Shown here in pieces: positions 54,477 to 62,054 of a stretch of DNA of 64,000 bases; position 1 is the first letter of the stretch; each line of letters opens with the position of its first letter. Location: assembly GCF_027620315.1 (NCBI RefSeq), contig NZ_JAPNNL010000009.1, forward strand, positions 1 through 64,000, read 5' to 3'. A program made the translations under genes and the position numbers. The notes under the pieces are model-generated. The model was not told where the DNA came from, did not search any database, and saw only the letters and a list, made by a program, of their open reading frames with translations. The stretch is from Nonomuraea corallina. GTDB lineage: Bacteria > Actinomycetota > Actinomycetes > Streptosporangiales > Streptosporangiaceae.

Positions 54477-55463
54477 GTGCCAGGACAAGCGCCGGGAGTG
54501 CGCATCGACGGTCTGACCGTCGTCTACAAGACGCCGGCGGGCGAGCTGCCCGCCGTACGCGACGTCAGCCTGAGGCTGGAGCCCGGCACGATCACCGGCA
54601 TCGTCGGCGAGTCCGGCTCCGGCAAGTCGACGCTCGCGCTGTCGCTGCTCAACGCGGTGCAGCCGCCCGGCCGCATCGCGGCGGGCAGCGTGGACATCGA
54701 CGGGCTGGGCGACGTGGTCGGGCTGCGCGGCGAGGAGCTGCGCAAGGCGCGCGGCCGGCACGTCGGGTACGTGTTCCAGGCCGCCCAGAACTCCCTCAAC
54801 CCGCTCAAGACGGTCGGCAAGCAGGTGCTCGACCTGGGCCGCTCGCACGGCGTGGAGGACCTGCGCGGGCTGGTCCGCGACGCCAAGGAGCTGCTCGGCC
54901 GGATGGGCCTGGACGGGGCCAGGGTGCTCGACTCGCACCAGCACGAGCTGTCGGGCGGCATGCGCCAGCGCGTCGGCATCATGCTGGCGCTGGTGCTCAA
55001 CGCCCACCTGGTGGTGCTGGACGAGCCGACCACCGCGCTCGACATGATCACCCAGGCGAACATCCTGAAGATCGTCCGCGAGGTGCACGCCGAGCGCGGC
55101 CTGACCACGCTGGTGATCACGCACGACATCGGGGTGGTGGCCGAGGTCGCCGACCGGCTCGCGGTCATGTACGGCGGCAGGCTGGTCGAGCAGGGGCCGA
55201 CCAGGCAGGTGCTCGGCGACCCCCGTCACCCCTACACGAAGGGCCTGATCAGGGCCATCCCGAGGCTGACCGGCGACATCTCCGAGGCGCGGGCGCTGCC
55301 CGGCCGGCCGCCCACGCTGGCGACCGTGCCGGAGCGGGGCTGCGTGTTCAGGGACCGGTGCGAGCTGCGGATGGACGTCTGCGAGACCGACGACCCGGCG
55401 GCGACCGCGCACGGGGACCGGATCGTGGCCTGCCACGCGGTGAAGGTGAGGGAGCACGCGTGA
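54477..55463 (+). CDS. Peptide ABC transporter ATPase, DppD-like
   Basis: A 328-residue ATPase: Walker A GESGSGKST, signature LSGGMRQR, Walker B VVLDEPTTALD, and the OppD/DppD C-terminal cysteine-containing extension (GCVFRDRCELRMDVC). GTG start after TAGGAG. Coupled to the second ATPase gene (GTGA). Confidence 0.94.
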   Translation: MPGQAPGVRIDGLTVVYKTPAGELPAVRDVSLRLEPGTITGIVGESGSGKSTLALSLLNAVQPPGRIAAGSVDIDGLGDVVGLRGEELRKARGRHVGYVFQAAQNSLNPLKTVGKQVLDLGRSHGVEDLRGLVRDAKELLGRMGLDGARVLDSHQHELSGGMRQRVGIMLALVLNAHLVVLDEPTTALDMITQANILKIVREVHAERGLTTLVITHDIGVVAEVADRLAVMYGGRLVEQGPTRQVLGDPRHPYTKGLIRAIPRLTGDISEARALPGRPPTLATVPERGCVFRDRCELRMDVCETDDPAATAHGDRIVACHAVKVREHA

Positions 55464-56467
55464 TCACCGGAGAAGGCATCGTCAAGACCTTCAAGCAGCG
55501 GGGCAACGTGCTCGGCGCGCGCGAGGTGCGGGCGCTGCGCGGGGTGGACTTCGCCATCCCCAAGGGCGGCGCGGCCTCGTTCATCGGCGAGTCCGGATGC
55601 GGCAAGACGACGCTCGGGCGGATCATCGCCGGCCTGGAGACGTACGACGCGGGCGAGCTGACCGTGGACGGACTGGCCATGTCGGCGCTGAAGCCCAAGC
55701 AGCGCCAGCCGCACTTCCGCAAGATCCAGCTGATCCACCAGGACCCGTACTCGGCGCTGAACCCGACCCGCACCATCCACCAGACGCTCAACGCCCCGCT
55801 GACCCTGCGCGCCAAGCAGACCGGCCGGTCCAAGGCGTGGATCGAGGAGCGGGCGGCCGAGGTGCTGTCGCTGGTGGGGCTCGATCCGGGCAGCGTGCTG
55901 GCCCGCTACCCGCACCAGCTGTCGGGCGGCATGCGCCAGCGCGTCGTCATCGCGCGGGCGCTCACCGTGGACCCGGAGATGCTCGTCGCCGACGAGGCCG
56001 TGTCCATGATCGACGTTTCGCTCCGGCTGGGCATCCTGGCGCTGCTCAAGGACCTGCGCGAGCGGCTCGGTGTGGCGGTGCTGTTCATCACCCACGACGT
56101 GGCCACCTCCCGCTACATCGGCGACGACGGCGAGCTGTACGTGATCTACCGGGGCCAGGTCGTCGAGCGCGGCCCGGTGGACACGGTCATCGCCGACCCG
56201 GTGCACCCGTACACGCAGTCGCTGCTGTCGGCGATCCCGGTGCTGCACGGCCTGGAGCGGCCGGGCGAGCAGCCGGTGGCCCCGGTGGAGTCGATGGAGG
56301 ACGGCCAGGACGAGTCCGGCTGCCTGTTCGCGCCCCGCTGCCCGTTCCGCGGCGAGCGCTGCGGCGAACGGCCCCTGCTGCAGGTGACGGAGGGCATTGC
56401 GCAGGAGCACGCGTGCTTCTACCCCGAACGGCGCAGCGTCGTGGCGCGGCCGATGAGCGAGGTGTGA
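55460..56467 (+). CDS. Peptide ABC transporter ATPase, DppF-like
   Basis: A 335-residue ATPase: Walker A GESGCGKTT, signature LSGGMRQR and the C-terminal CLFAPRCPFRGERC, a family mark of oligopeptide ATPases. Walker B reads MLVADEAVSMID, with alanine and valine where DEPTS is usual; the catalytic glutamate remains. It ends 1 nt before the GNAT gene, so that gene is likely cotranscribed. Confidence 0.93.
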   Translation: MITGEGIVKTFKQRGNVLGAREVRALRGVDFAIPKGGAASFIGESGCGKTTLGRIIAGLETYDAGELTVDGLAMSALKPKQRQPHFRKIQLIHQDPYSALNPTRTIHQTLNAPLTLRAKQTGRSKAWIEERAAEVLSLVGLDPGSVLARYPHQLSGGMRQRVVIARALTVDPEMLVADEAVSMIDVSLRLGILALLKDLRERLGVAVLFITHDVATSRYIGDDGELYVIYRGQVVERGPVDTVIADPVHPYTQSLLSAIPVLHGLERPGEQPVAPVESMEDGQDESGCLFAPRCPFRGERCGERPLLQVTEGIAQEHACFYPERRSVVARPMSEV

Positions 56468-56468
56468 G

Positions 56469-57530
56469 GTGACCTCCCCCGTGACCGGCCAACCGGGCGA
56501 CCACGGCGACCACGGCGGCCACGAGCCCGGCCGACCGGGCCGCGCGTCTTCCCCTGTGGACGGTGTGGAGGCGGTCCGGGTGCTGCGCAAGCTGCGCGGC
56601 GCCGATCTGGCGCGGGCCCGCGAGGTGGCGCGGGCGGCGCTGACCCATGACGCCGACGAGGCCGGGGCGCTGGTGGAGCGGCTGGCCGCGCCGCCGGCCA
56701 ACCGCCGCTGGGCCGCGCTGGTGGACGACGGCGGGCTCGCCATGGCGTCGATGTCCACCGCCGACCCGGCCGTCGGCCACGTCGACCTGCTCGCCGTCCA
56801 CCCCGGCCACCAGGGCCGGGGCCACGGCCGGGCGCTGCTGCGCGCCGCCGAGGGGTGGCTGCGCCGGGAGGGCGCCCGCGAGGTCCGCCTGGCCGGCAAC
56901 CCGCCCTGCTACGCCTGGCCCGGCGTCGACGTGCGCTACACGCCCGCCGCCTGCCTGGCCGAGAGCCTCGGCTACGAGCGCTACCGCACCGCCTGGAACA
57001 TGACCGCCGACCTTGCCCCGGACCTGGACCCGGACCTGGACGCCGGGCTGGACACCGGGCTGGACACCGGGCTGGACACCGGGCTGGACACGGGCCTGGG
57101 CACCGGGCGGGACACGGGTCTGGGTACGGAGGCCGACGTGGCGCGGCTGGCCGGGCTGGGCATCGAGGTGCGCGCCGCCGGCGACGACCGGGGGCGGGTG
57201 GCGGAGTTCGCCCGCGAGCACTGGAACGAGTCCTGGGCCTGGGAGGCGGTCCACGCCACCGGGCTGCACTACGCCGAGCGCGACGGCCGCGTGCTGGCCT
57301 TCGCCGCCTGGGGCGCGCGTCCGTCCTGGTTCGGGCCGATGGGCACCGCGCCCGAGGCCCGCGGCACCGGTCTGGGCCGGGTGCTGCTGCGGCGCTGCCT
57401 GGCCGACATGCGCGCGGCCGGGCAGCGGACCGCCCAGATCGGCTGGGTCGGCCCGCTGCGGTTCTACGCGCGCGCCGTCGGCGCCCGCGCCGAGCGCGTC
57501 TTCTGGCTGTACGGGCGCGAACTGGCGTGA
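56469..57530 (+). CDS. Two-domain GNAT acetyltransferase
   Basis: A 353-residue protein with two GNAT domains. The N-terminal one (residues about 35-180) has the acetyl-CoA motif HPGHQGRGHGRALL; the C-terminal one (about 225-353) has TAPEARGTGLGRVLL. The linker (residues 193-220) is a seven-fold GL(D/G)T repeat. It follows the importer directly and faces namZ. Tandem GNAT enzymes include MshD and GlmA; GlmA acetylates glucosamine in a cell-wall recycling context, which fits this locus. The N-terminal His/Gly/Asp-rich segment (GDHGDHGGHE) is unusual; a later GTG at 56481 is possible. Confidence 0.85.
   Translation: MTSPVTGQPGDHGDHGGHEPGRPGRASSPVDGVEAVRVLRKLRGADLARAREVARAALTHDADEAGALVERLAAPPANRRWAALVDDGGLAMASMSTADPAVGHVDLLAVHPGHQGRGHGRALLRAAEGWLRREGAREVRLAGNPPCYAWPGVDVRYTPAACLAESLGYERYRTAWNMTADLAPDLDPDLDAGLDTGLDTGLDTGLDTGLGTGRDTGLGTEADVARLAGLGIEVRAAGDDRGRVAEFAREHWNESWAWEAVHATGLHYAERDGRVLAFAAWGARPSWFGPMGTAPEARGTGLGRVLLRRCLADMRAAGQRTAQIGWVGPLRFYARAVGARAERVFWLYGRELA
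57045..57128 (+). repeat. Seven 12-bp tandem repeats in the GNAT gene
   Basis: GGGCTGGACACC units, the first four nearly perfect, the last three degenerate. They encode a GLDT-type linker between the two acetyltransferase domains. Confidence 0.9.
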
Positions 57531-57532
57531 TG

Positions 57533-58654
57533 TCAGCCGTAGAGGAGCGGTCCATCGGGGGGAGCGGGGTCGGCGCACAGGCGGCGCGGGTCCTCCCCGG
57601 CGTCCAGGCACCGGGCCAGGCTGTCGGACCCCCACAGGCGGTTCAGGAACAGGTCGTGCTCGTCCCATCGCAGGTGCCCGGGGTAGAGGGCGCGCGCCAC
57701 GTGCAGCATGCTCACCCCGGTCAGCACCGGCCGGAACGCCACCGGGTCGTGCACGTGCAGCTGCACTCCCCGTACCGGGACGCCGGCGTGCTTGTGGAAG
57801 GTGGGCGTGAACCACGTCTCCCTGAACCGCACGCCGGGCAGGCCGAGCGCGGCCAGCGCGGGCGCGAACCGTTCGTCGACGTAGGGGGCGCCGACCAGTT
57901 CGAAGGGGCGGGTGGTGCCGCGGCCCTCGGAGAAGTTCGTGCCTTCGAAGAGCCCGGTCCCCGGGTAGACGAGCGCGGTGTCGGGGGTGGGCATGTTGAC
58001 CGACGGCATCACCCAGGGCAGTCCGGTCGCGGCGAACGCCATGTCCCGCCGCCAGCCCTCCATGGTGACCACGCGCAGGTCGGCGTCGAAGCCGAACAGG
58101 GTCGCCAGCTCCCCCACGGTCCTGCCGTGGCGCAGCGGCAGCGGGAAGCGGCCCACGAAGCTCGCGTGGGCCGGGTCGAGCGGCGGGCCCTCGGTGACGG
58201 TCCCGCCGAGCGGGTTCGGCCGGTCCAGCACCACGAACCGCAGTCCCAGCCGGGAGGCCGAGGCCAGCAGGTCGTACATGGTCCACACGTAGGTGTAGAA
58301 ACGGGCGCCCACGTCCGCGATGTCGAACACGAGCGTGTCCACGCCGGAGCGGTCCAGCAGCGCGTCCAGGGCCTCGCCGTCGATCTGGTGGGTGTCGTGG
58401 ACCGGCAGCCCCGTCCTGGCGTCCACGGCGTCCGTCTCGCCGAAACCCGCCTGCGCGGTGCCGCGGACGCCGTGCTCGGGACCGAACAGCGCCGTCAGCG
58501 GCACGCCGGACGCCAGCAGCGCGTCTGCGGTGGGGGTCAGATCGGGAAGGACTCCGGTGGGGTTGGTGATGAGGCCGAGGCGCTCGCCGCCTGCCAGCGA
58601 CGGGTCCGCGGCCAGCCGTTCGGCTCCGGTGCGTACGTAGGACATGCACCCCAT
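57533..58654 (-). CDS. namZ: NamZ-type exo-beta-N-acetylmuramidase (DUF1343)
   Basis: A 373-residue DUF1343 protein. Family motifs include GLITNPTGV, FGPEHGVRG, VFDIADVGARFYTYV and DRPNPLGG. B. subtilis NamZ (YbbC) of this family releases terminal MurNAc from peptidoglycan fragments. No signal peptide is visible, so this copy probably acts in the cytoplasm on imported fragments, unlike the secreted Bacillus enzyme. I chose ATG 58654, with a TATCTT box 7 nt upstream, over a longer start. It is divergent from murQ and converges on the GNAT gene (2 nt between stops). Confidence 0.9.
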   Translation of the reverse strand: MGCMSYVRTGAERLAADPSLAGGERLGLITNPTGVLPDLTPTADALLASGVPLTALFGPEHGVRGTAQAGFGETDAVDARTGLPVHDTHQIDGEALDALLDRSGVDTLVFDIADVGARFYTYVWTMYDLLASASRLGLRFVVLDRPNPLGGTVTEGPPLDPAHASFVGRFPLPLRHGRTVGELATLFGFDADLRVVTMEGWRRDMAFAATGLPWVMPSVNMPTPDTALVYPGTGLFEGTNFSEGRGTTRPFELVGAPYVDERFAPALAALGLPGVRFRETWFTPTFHKHAGVPVRGVQLHVHDPVAFRPVLTGVSMLHVARALYPGHLRWDEHDLFLNRLWGSDSLARCLDAGEDPRRLCADPAPPDGPLLYG

Positions 58655-58661
58655 TGTCTGA

Positions 58662-58667
58662 AAGATA
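58662..58667 (-). promoter_or_regulatory. -10 box (TATCTT) of namZ
   Basis: On the minus strand TATCTT ends 7 nt before ATG 58654, in the 49-bp divergent gap shared with murQ; leaderless start likely. Confidence 0.45.
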
Positions 58668-58703
58668 TTTACAAGAGAGAAGTAGAGGGTGGAAATTAGC
58701 GTC

Positions 58704-59603
58704 ATGATTGATCCGCTACCCGAGCTGTCCACCGAGCAGAGCGACCCCCGCTACAGCCAGATCGACCGGCTGCCCACGCGGCAGATCGCCCGGTTGATGA
58801 ACCAGGCGGACGCCGCGGTGCCGGCGGCCGTGGCCATCGTCATCCCGGCCATCTCCGACGCGATCGACGCGATCGCCGAGCGGATGGGGAAGGGAGGCAG
58901 GCTGCTGTACGTCGGCGCGGGCACGTCGGGCCGGCTCGCCGTGCTGGACGCCTCCGAGTGCCCGCCGACGTTCGGCACCGACCCGGAGCTGGTGCAGGGC
59001 GTCATCGCGGGCGGACAGGAGGCGCTCACCCGCTCGGTCGAGGGCGCCGAGGACGACGCGGAGGCGGGCGCCGCCGCGCTGGTGGCGCTGGAGGTGGGCC
59101 CGCTGGACTCGGTGGTGGGAGTCTCGGCCAGCGGGCGCGCTCCTTTCGTGCTGGGCGCGCTGGCGGAGGCGGCCCGGCGGCAGGCGCTGACCGTCGGCCT
59201 GTCGTGCAACGAGGACTCGCCGCTGTCGGCCGCCGCCGAGCACCCCATCGAGGTGGTGGTCGGCCCCGAGGTGGTCGCGGGCTCGACCAGGCTCAAGGCG
59301 GGGACCGCCCAGAAGCTGGTGCTCAACATGATCTCGACGATCTCGATGGTCCGGCTCGGCCGCACCTACGGGAACGAGATGATCGAGATGTCGGCGATGA
59401 ACAGCAAGCTGGCCTCGCGCGCGGTGCGCATGGTCAGCGACATCACCGGCGCCGGCGCGGAGGAGGCCGGCCGCGCGCTGGCCGAGGCGGACGGCCAGGC
59501 CAAGGTGGCGGTGCTGATGATCAGGCACAAGCTGGACGCGGAGCGCGCCCGCGCGCTGCTGCGTTCCCACGGGGAGCGGCTCAGCGACGCGCTGAGCGGC
59601 TGA
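58704..59603 (+). CDS. murQ: N-acetylmuramic acid 6-phosphate etherase
   Basis: A 299-residue SIS-domain lyase that cleaves the lactyl ether of MurNAc-6-phosphate, giving GlcNAc-6-phosphate. Signatures are TEQSDPRYSQIDRL at the N-terminus, YVGAGTSGRLAVLDASECPP, the catalytic acidic residue region SVEGAEDD, and TRLKAGTAQKL. ATG 58704 is chosen; GTG 58689 is an alternative 5 codons upstream. No MurNAc kinase or MurP PTS gene is in the window, so the phosphorylating enzyme must be elsewhere or be replaced. Confidence 0.95.
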   Translation: MIDPLPELSTEQSDPRYSQIDRLPTRQIARLMNQADAAVPAAVAIVIPAISDAIDAIAERMGKGGRLLYVGAGTSGRLAVLDASECPPTFGTDPELVQGVIAGGQEALTRSVEGAEDDAEAGAAALVALEVGPLDSVVGVSASGRAPFVLGALAEAARRQALTVGLSCNEDSPLSAAAEHPIEVVVGPEVVAGSTRLKAGTAQKLVLNMISTISMVRLGRTYGNEMIEMSAMNSKLASRAVRMVSDITGAGAEEAGRALAEADGQAKVAVLMIRHKLDAERARALLRSHGERLSDALSG

Positions 59604-59683
59604 CGGGGATCTCCTCACCACCGGGGACTCGATTCCCGACGTGGGGGCTGTGGACGCGACGGTCGTCGGTCCGGGGACTCGGT

Positions 59684-59742
59684 TCGGGGGTTGTCGGTTC
59701 GGGGGTCTCGACTCGGGGGTTGTCAACTCGGGGGTTGTCGAC
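59684..59742 (+). repeat. Four 14-15-bp tandem repeats before the AmiE-like gene
   Basis: TCGGGGGTTGTC plus three variable bases, four copies (one reads TCGGGGGTCTCGAC), in the 172-bp gap between murQ and the AmiE-like gene. Two CCGGGGACTCG copies precede them at 59621 and 59671. They may be regulatory or simply slippage products. Confidence 0.8.
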
Positions 59743-59775
59743 GTGAGTTTGTTTCGACGTACGGGGAGGCAAGGG

Positions 59776-60852
59776 ATGTCCGACCGGCTGGACGCAATTC
59801 TCGCGGAGGCGGTGCCGACGGTGTGCCCGGCGGCCGTCGCGGTGATCGCGGTGGACGGCGCCGTCGTGGCGGCCGCGGCCGCCGGCGAGCTGGTGCGCTA
59901 CGCCGACGCCGCGTTCACGCTCGCCGGGGACAGGCCGCCCGCCACCCGCGGGTCCGTCTTCGACCTGGCCTCGATCAGCAAGCTGTTCACCACGGCCGCC
60001 ATCCTGTCGCTGACCGAGGAAGGCGCGCTGAGCCTGGACGAGCCGGTGGCGGCCTGGCTGCCCGGCCCCGACCGGCGGATCACGCTGCGCCGCCTGTTGA
60101 CGCACACGGCGGGGTTCCAGCCCACCCGCCGCATCGACCTGGAGCTGCCGGACGCCGATGCGGACGCCCGCCTGGCGGCCATGATCGACACGCCGGTGAC
60201 GGGTCCGATAGGCGGCCCCTACGTGTATTCGGACGTGGGTCTGGTGATGGCGGGCCGGGTGGCGGAAGCGGCCTCCGGCGCCTCCCTGGACGAGCTGGTC
60301 CGCACGCGCGTGACCGGGCCGCTGGGCCTGACCGCCACGGGCTACCGCCCGCTCCCCCGCGACCGCGCCGGCGAGCCGCCGGCCGATCCGGCCCGCGTCG
60401 CCGCCACCGAGTGGAAGCCCGAACGGCCGGGCCCCGGCTGCGTGCGGGGTGAGGTGCACGACGAGACCTCGTACGCGCTCGGCGGCGTCGCCGGGCACGC
60501 CGGGGTCTTCGGGACCGCGGACGACGTGCTGGCGCTCGGCGAGGCGCTCCGGCTGGGCGGCGCGGCGGCGCTGCGCCCGGAGACCGTGGCCGAGATGCTG
60601 CGCGACCAGGGCGTGACCGGCGCGCCGTTCCGGCACGGGCTCGGGGTCCGGCTCGGCGACCCGGGCATCGTCGGCCCGCTGCACGACGCGTACGGCCATT
60701 CCGGCTTCACCGGCACCTCGCTGGTCGTCTCCCCGTCCCGCCGCGTGACGGCGGTCCTGCTGACGAACGCCGTGCACCCGGTGCGCGGCCGCCCCGGCAT
60801 CCGCGAGCTCCGCACCGCGGTCGCGACGGAGGCCCTGCGCCTCGCGTCCTGA
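59776..60852 (+). CDS. AmiE-like serine hydrolase, class C beta-lactamase fold
   Basis: A 358-residue penicillin-binding-protein-like hydrolase: S66-I-S-K69 catalytic tetrad, Y-S-D (VYSDVG) as the second motif and GHSGFTGTS as the third. No signal peptide, so cytoplasmic. GGGAGG lies 6 nt before the ATG. In B. subtilis the corresponding AmiE (YbbE), encoded with namZ, nagZ and murQ, removes peptides from MurNAc. The same neighbourhood here supports an amidase role; esterase or D-aminopeptidase activity is possible. Confidence 0.87.
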   Translation: MSDRLDAILAEAVPTVCPAAVAVIAVDGAVVAAAAAGELVRYADAAFTLAGDRPPATRGSVFDLASISKLFTTAAILSLTEEGALSLDEPVAAWLPGPDRRITLRRLLTHTAGFQPTRRIDLELPDADADARLAAMIDTPVTGPIGGPYVYSDVGLVMAGRVAEAASGASLDELVRTRVTGPLGLTATGYRPLPRDRAGEPPADPARVAATEWKPERPGPGCVRGEVHDETSYALGGVAGHAGVFGTADDVLALGEALRLGGAAALRPETVAEMLRDQGVTGAPFRHGLGVRLGDPGIVGPLHDAYGHSGFTGTSLVVSPSRRVTAVLLTNAVHPVRGRPGIRELRTAVATEALRLAS

Positions 60853-60918
60853 CGACCGACCGCGCCGCACCGGGCCTCATGGCGGGAGGCTCGCGCCCGG
60901 CCGGCGCGCACGTCCCGG

Positions 60919-61013
60919 CGAGCCGTCCCCCGCCGCCACAGCGTCAGGGCGGCTCGGCGCGCACCACCCTGCCGCCCTGACGAGCCACCCGCCGCCGCCA
61001 CGGCGTCAGGCGG
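60919..61013. repeat. Imperfect 33-bp direct repeat at the end of the LLM gene
   Basis: CGAGCCGTCCCCCGCCGCCA (60919) and its relative at 60981 share most of 33 bp, including the GCGTCAGG that contains the LLM-oxidoreductase stop codon. Confidence 0.65.
60943..60981. terminator. Hairpin between converging genes
   Basis: GTCAGGGCGGC and GCCGCCCTGAC, 11-bp perfect arms with a 17-nt loop, between the AmiE-like gene and the LLM oxidoreductase gene. Confidence 0.55.
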
Positions 61014-61980
61014 ATGGGGCCAGGGCTTCCAGGAGTTCCTCGGCGTGGCGCAGCGCCTCCGCCGGGTCGGCGGTGACGACGTGCGGGTCGAAGTTGAGGT
61101 CGTGGAACAGGTCGGTCACGCCCTGTTCGGCGAGCCACGCGACGTCGTCCCTGATCTCCTCCAGGGTGCCCGTCAGCCGCCGCCGCTCACCCGGCTCCGG
61201 CCGCACCCGGGTGACGCCCCGGCAGACGAACCGCAGCGCTCCCGGGTCGCGCCCGGCCTCCTCGGCCGCCGACTTCACCAGGGCGATGCGCGCCGCGATG
61301 CCCGACAGGTCCTCGCGGCTGGAGCTCACCCACCCGTCGGCCAGCCGCCCGGCCCGGCGCAGCGCCACCTCGGCCGTGCCGCCCAGCAGGATCGGCGGCG
61401 GCGCCGGCGACGGTTTCGGGTCGGCGTGCGACGGCGAGATCCGGTAGAACTCGCCCCGGTGCTCCACGACCTCGGCGCCCCACATCATGCGCAGCACCTC
61501 GACGAACTCCTCGCCCCGGCGCCCGCGCCGCGCCGGGTCCACCCCGGCGGCCTCGAACTCCTCCGGCACCCAGCCGAGCCCCAGCCCGGCCGTGAGCCTG
61601 CCGCGCGAGACGGTCTGCAGGGTGGCGAGCTGCTTGGCCAGCGGCACCGGCTGCAGGAACGCGTTGACGACCGCCACCCCGAGCCGGATCCGCTCGGTGA
61701 TCCCGGCCAGGTAGGCGAGGGTGATCAGCGGGTCGTGCACGCTGCGGTAGGTCGGCCCCATGGGGTGCCCGACGGGGTAGAGCATGCGCTGGAAGGTCCA
61801 CAGCTCGTGGTAGCCGAGCCGCTCCGCCCTGGTGGCGACCGCGCGCATGGCCTCTGGTGTGGCCCATGCCCCGGCCTGGGGCACGGCGAATCCGATTCTC
61901 GTGGCTCCTCCGCTCCCTACCGGGGAGCCGCCGGCCTCGCCCCGGCCGGGCCGGGCGGCGCGACGGGCCCCCGCGCTCAC
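61006..61980 (-). CDS. LLM-class (probably F420-dependent) oxidoreductase
   Basis: A luciferase-like monooxygenase-fold enzyme with RIGFAVPQAGAWATPEAM at the beginning, YRSVHDPLITLAYLAGIT, and ILLGGTAEVALRRAGRLADG. It is expected to use F420 or FMN; substrate unknown. The start is odd. The only standard codon nearby is GTG 61980, which adds 27 low-complexity residues, while a strong GGAGGAG site sits before an ACG (61900-61898) exactly where relatives have their ATG (MRIGF). Confidence 0.88.
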   Translation of the reverse strand: MSAGARRAARPGRGEAGGSPVGSGGATRIGFAVPQAGAWATPEAMRAVATRAERLGYHELWTFQRMLYPVGHPMGPTYRSVHDPLITLAYLAGITERIRLGVAVVNAFLQPVPLAKQLATLQTVSRGRLTAGLGLGWVPEEFEAAGVDPARRGRRGEEFVEVLRMMWGAEVVEHRGEFYRISPSHADPKPSPAPPPILLGGTAEVALRRAGRLADGWVSSSREDLSGIAARIALVKSAAEEAGRDPGALRFVCRGVTRVRPEPGERRRLTGTLEEIRDDVAWLAEQGVTDLFHDLNFDPHVVTADPAEALRHAEELLEALAPSA

Positions 61981-62042
61981 AGGTGATCACAGGGAATCTA
62001 TCAGGGAGGCCCGGCCCTCCCCCTCGCCGGACCTGATCGTTC

Positions 62043-62048
62043 TACGCT
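62043..62048 (+). promoter_or_regulatory. -10 box (TACGCT) of the second phosphotransferase gene
   Basis: TACGCT ends 6 nt before GTG 62055; probable leaderless start. Confidence 0.45.
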
Positions 62049-62054
62049 GTACGC

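Noticed and set aside
56187-58649. An 820-codon minus-strand frame across the GNAT and namZ region
   Set aside because: Out of frame with the NamZ motifs; antisense to the GNAT gene with repetitive PG/VQPG-type residues from the 12-bp repeats.
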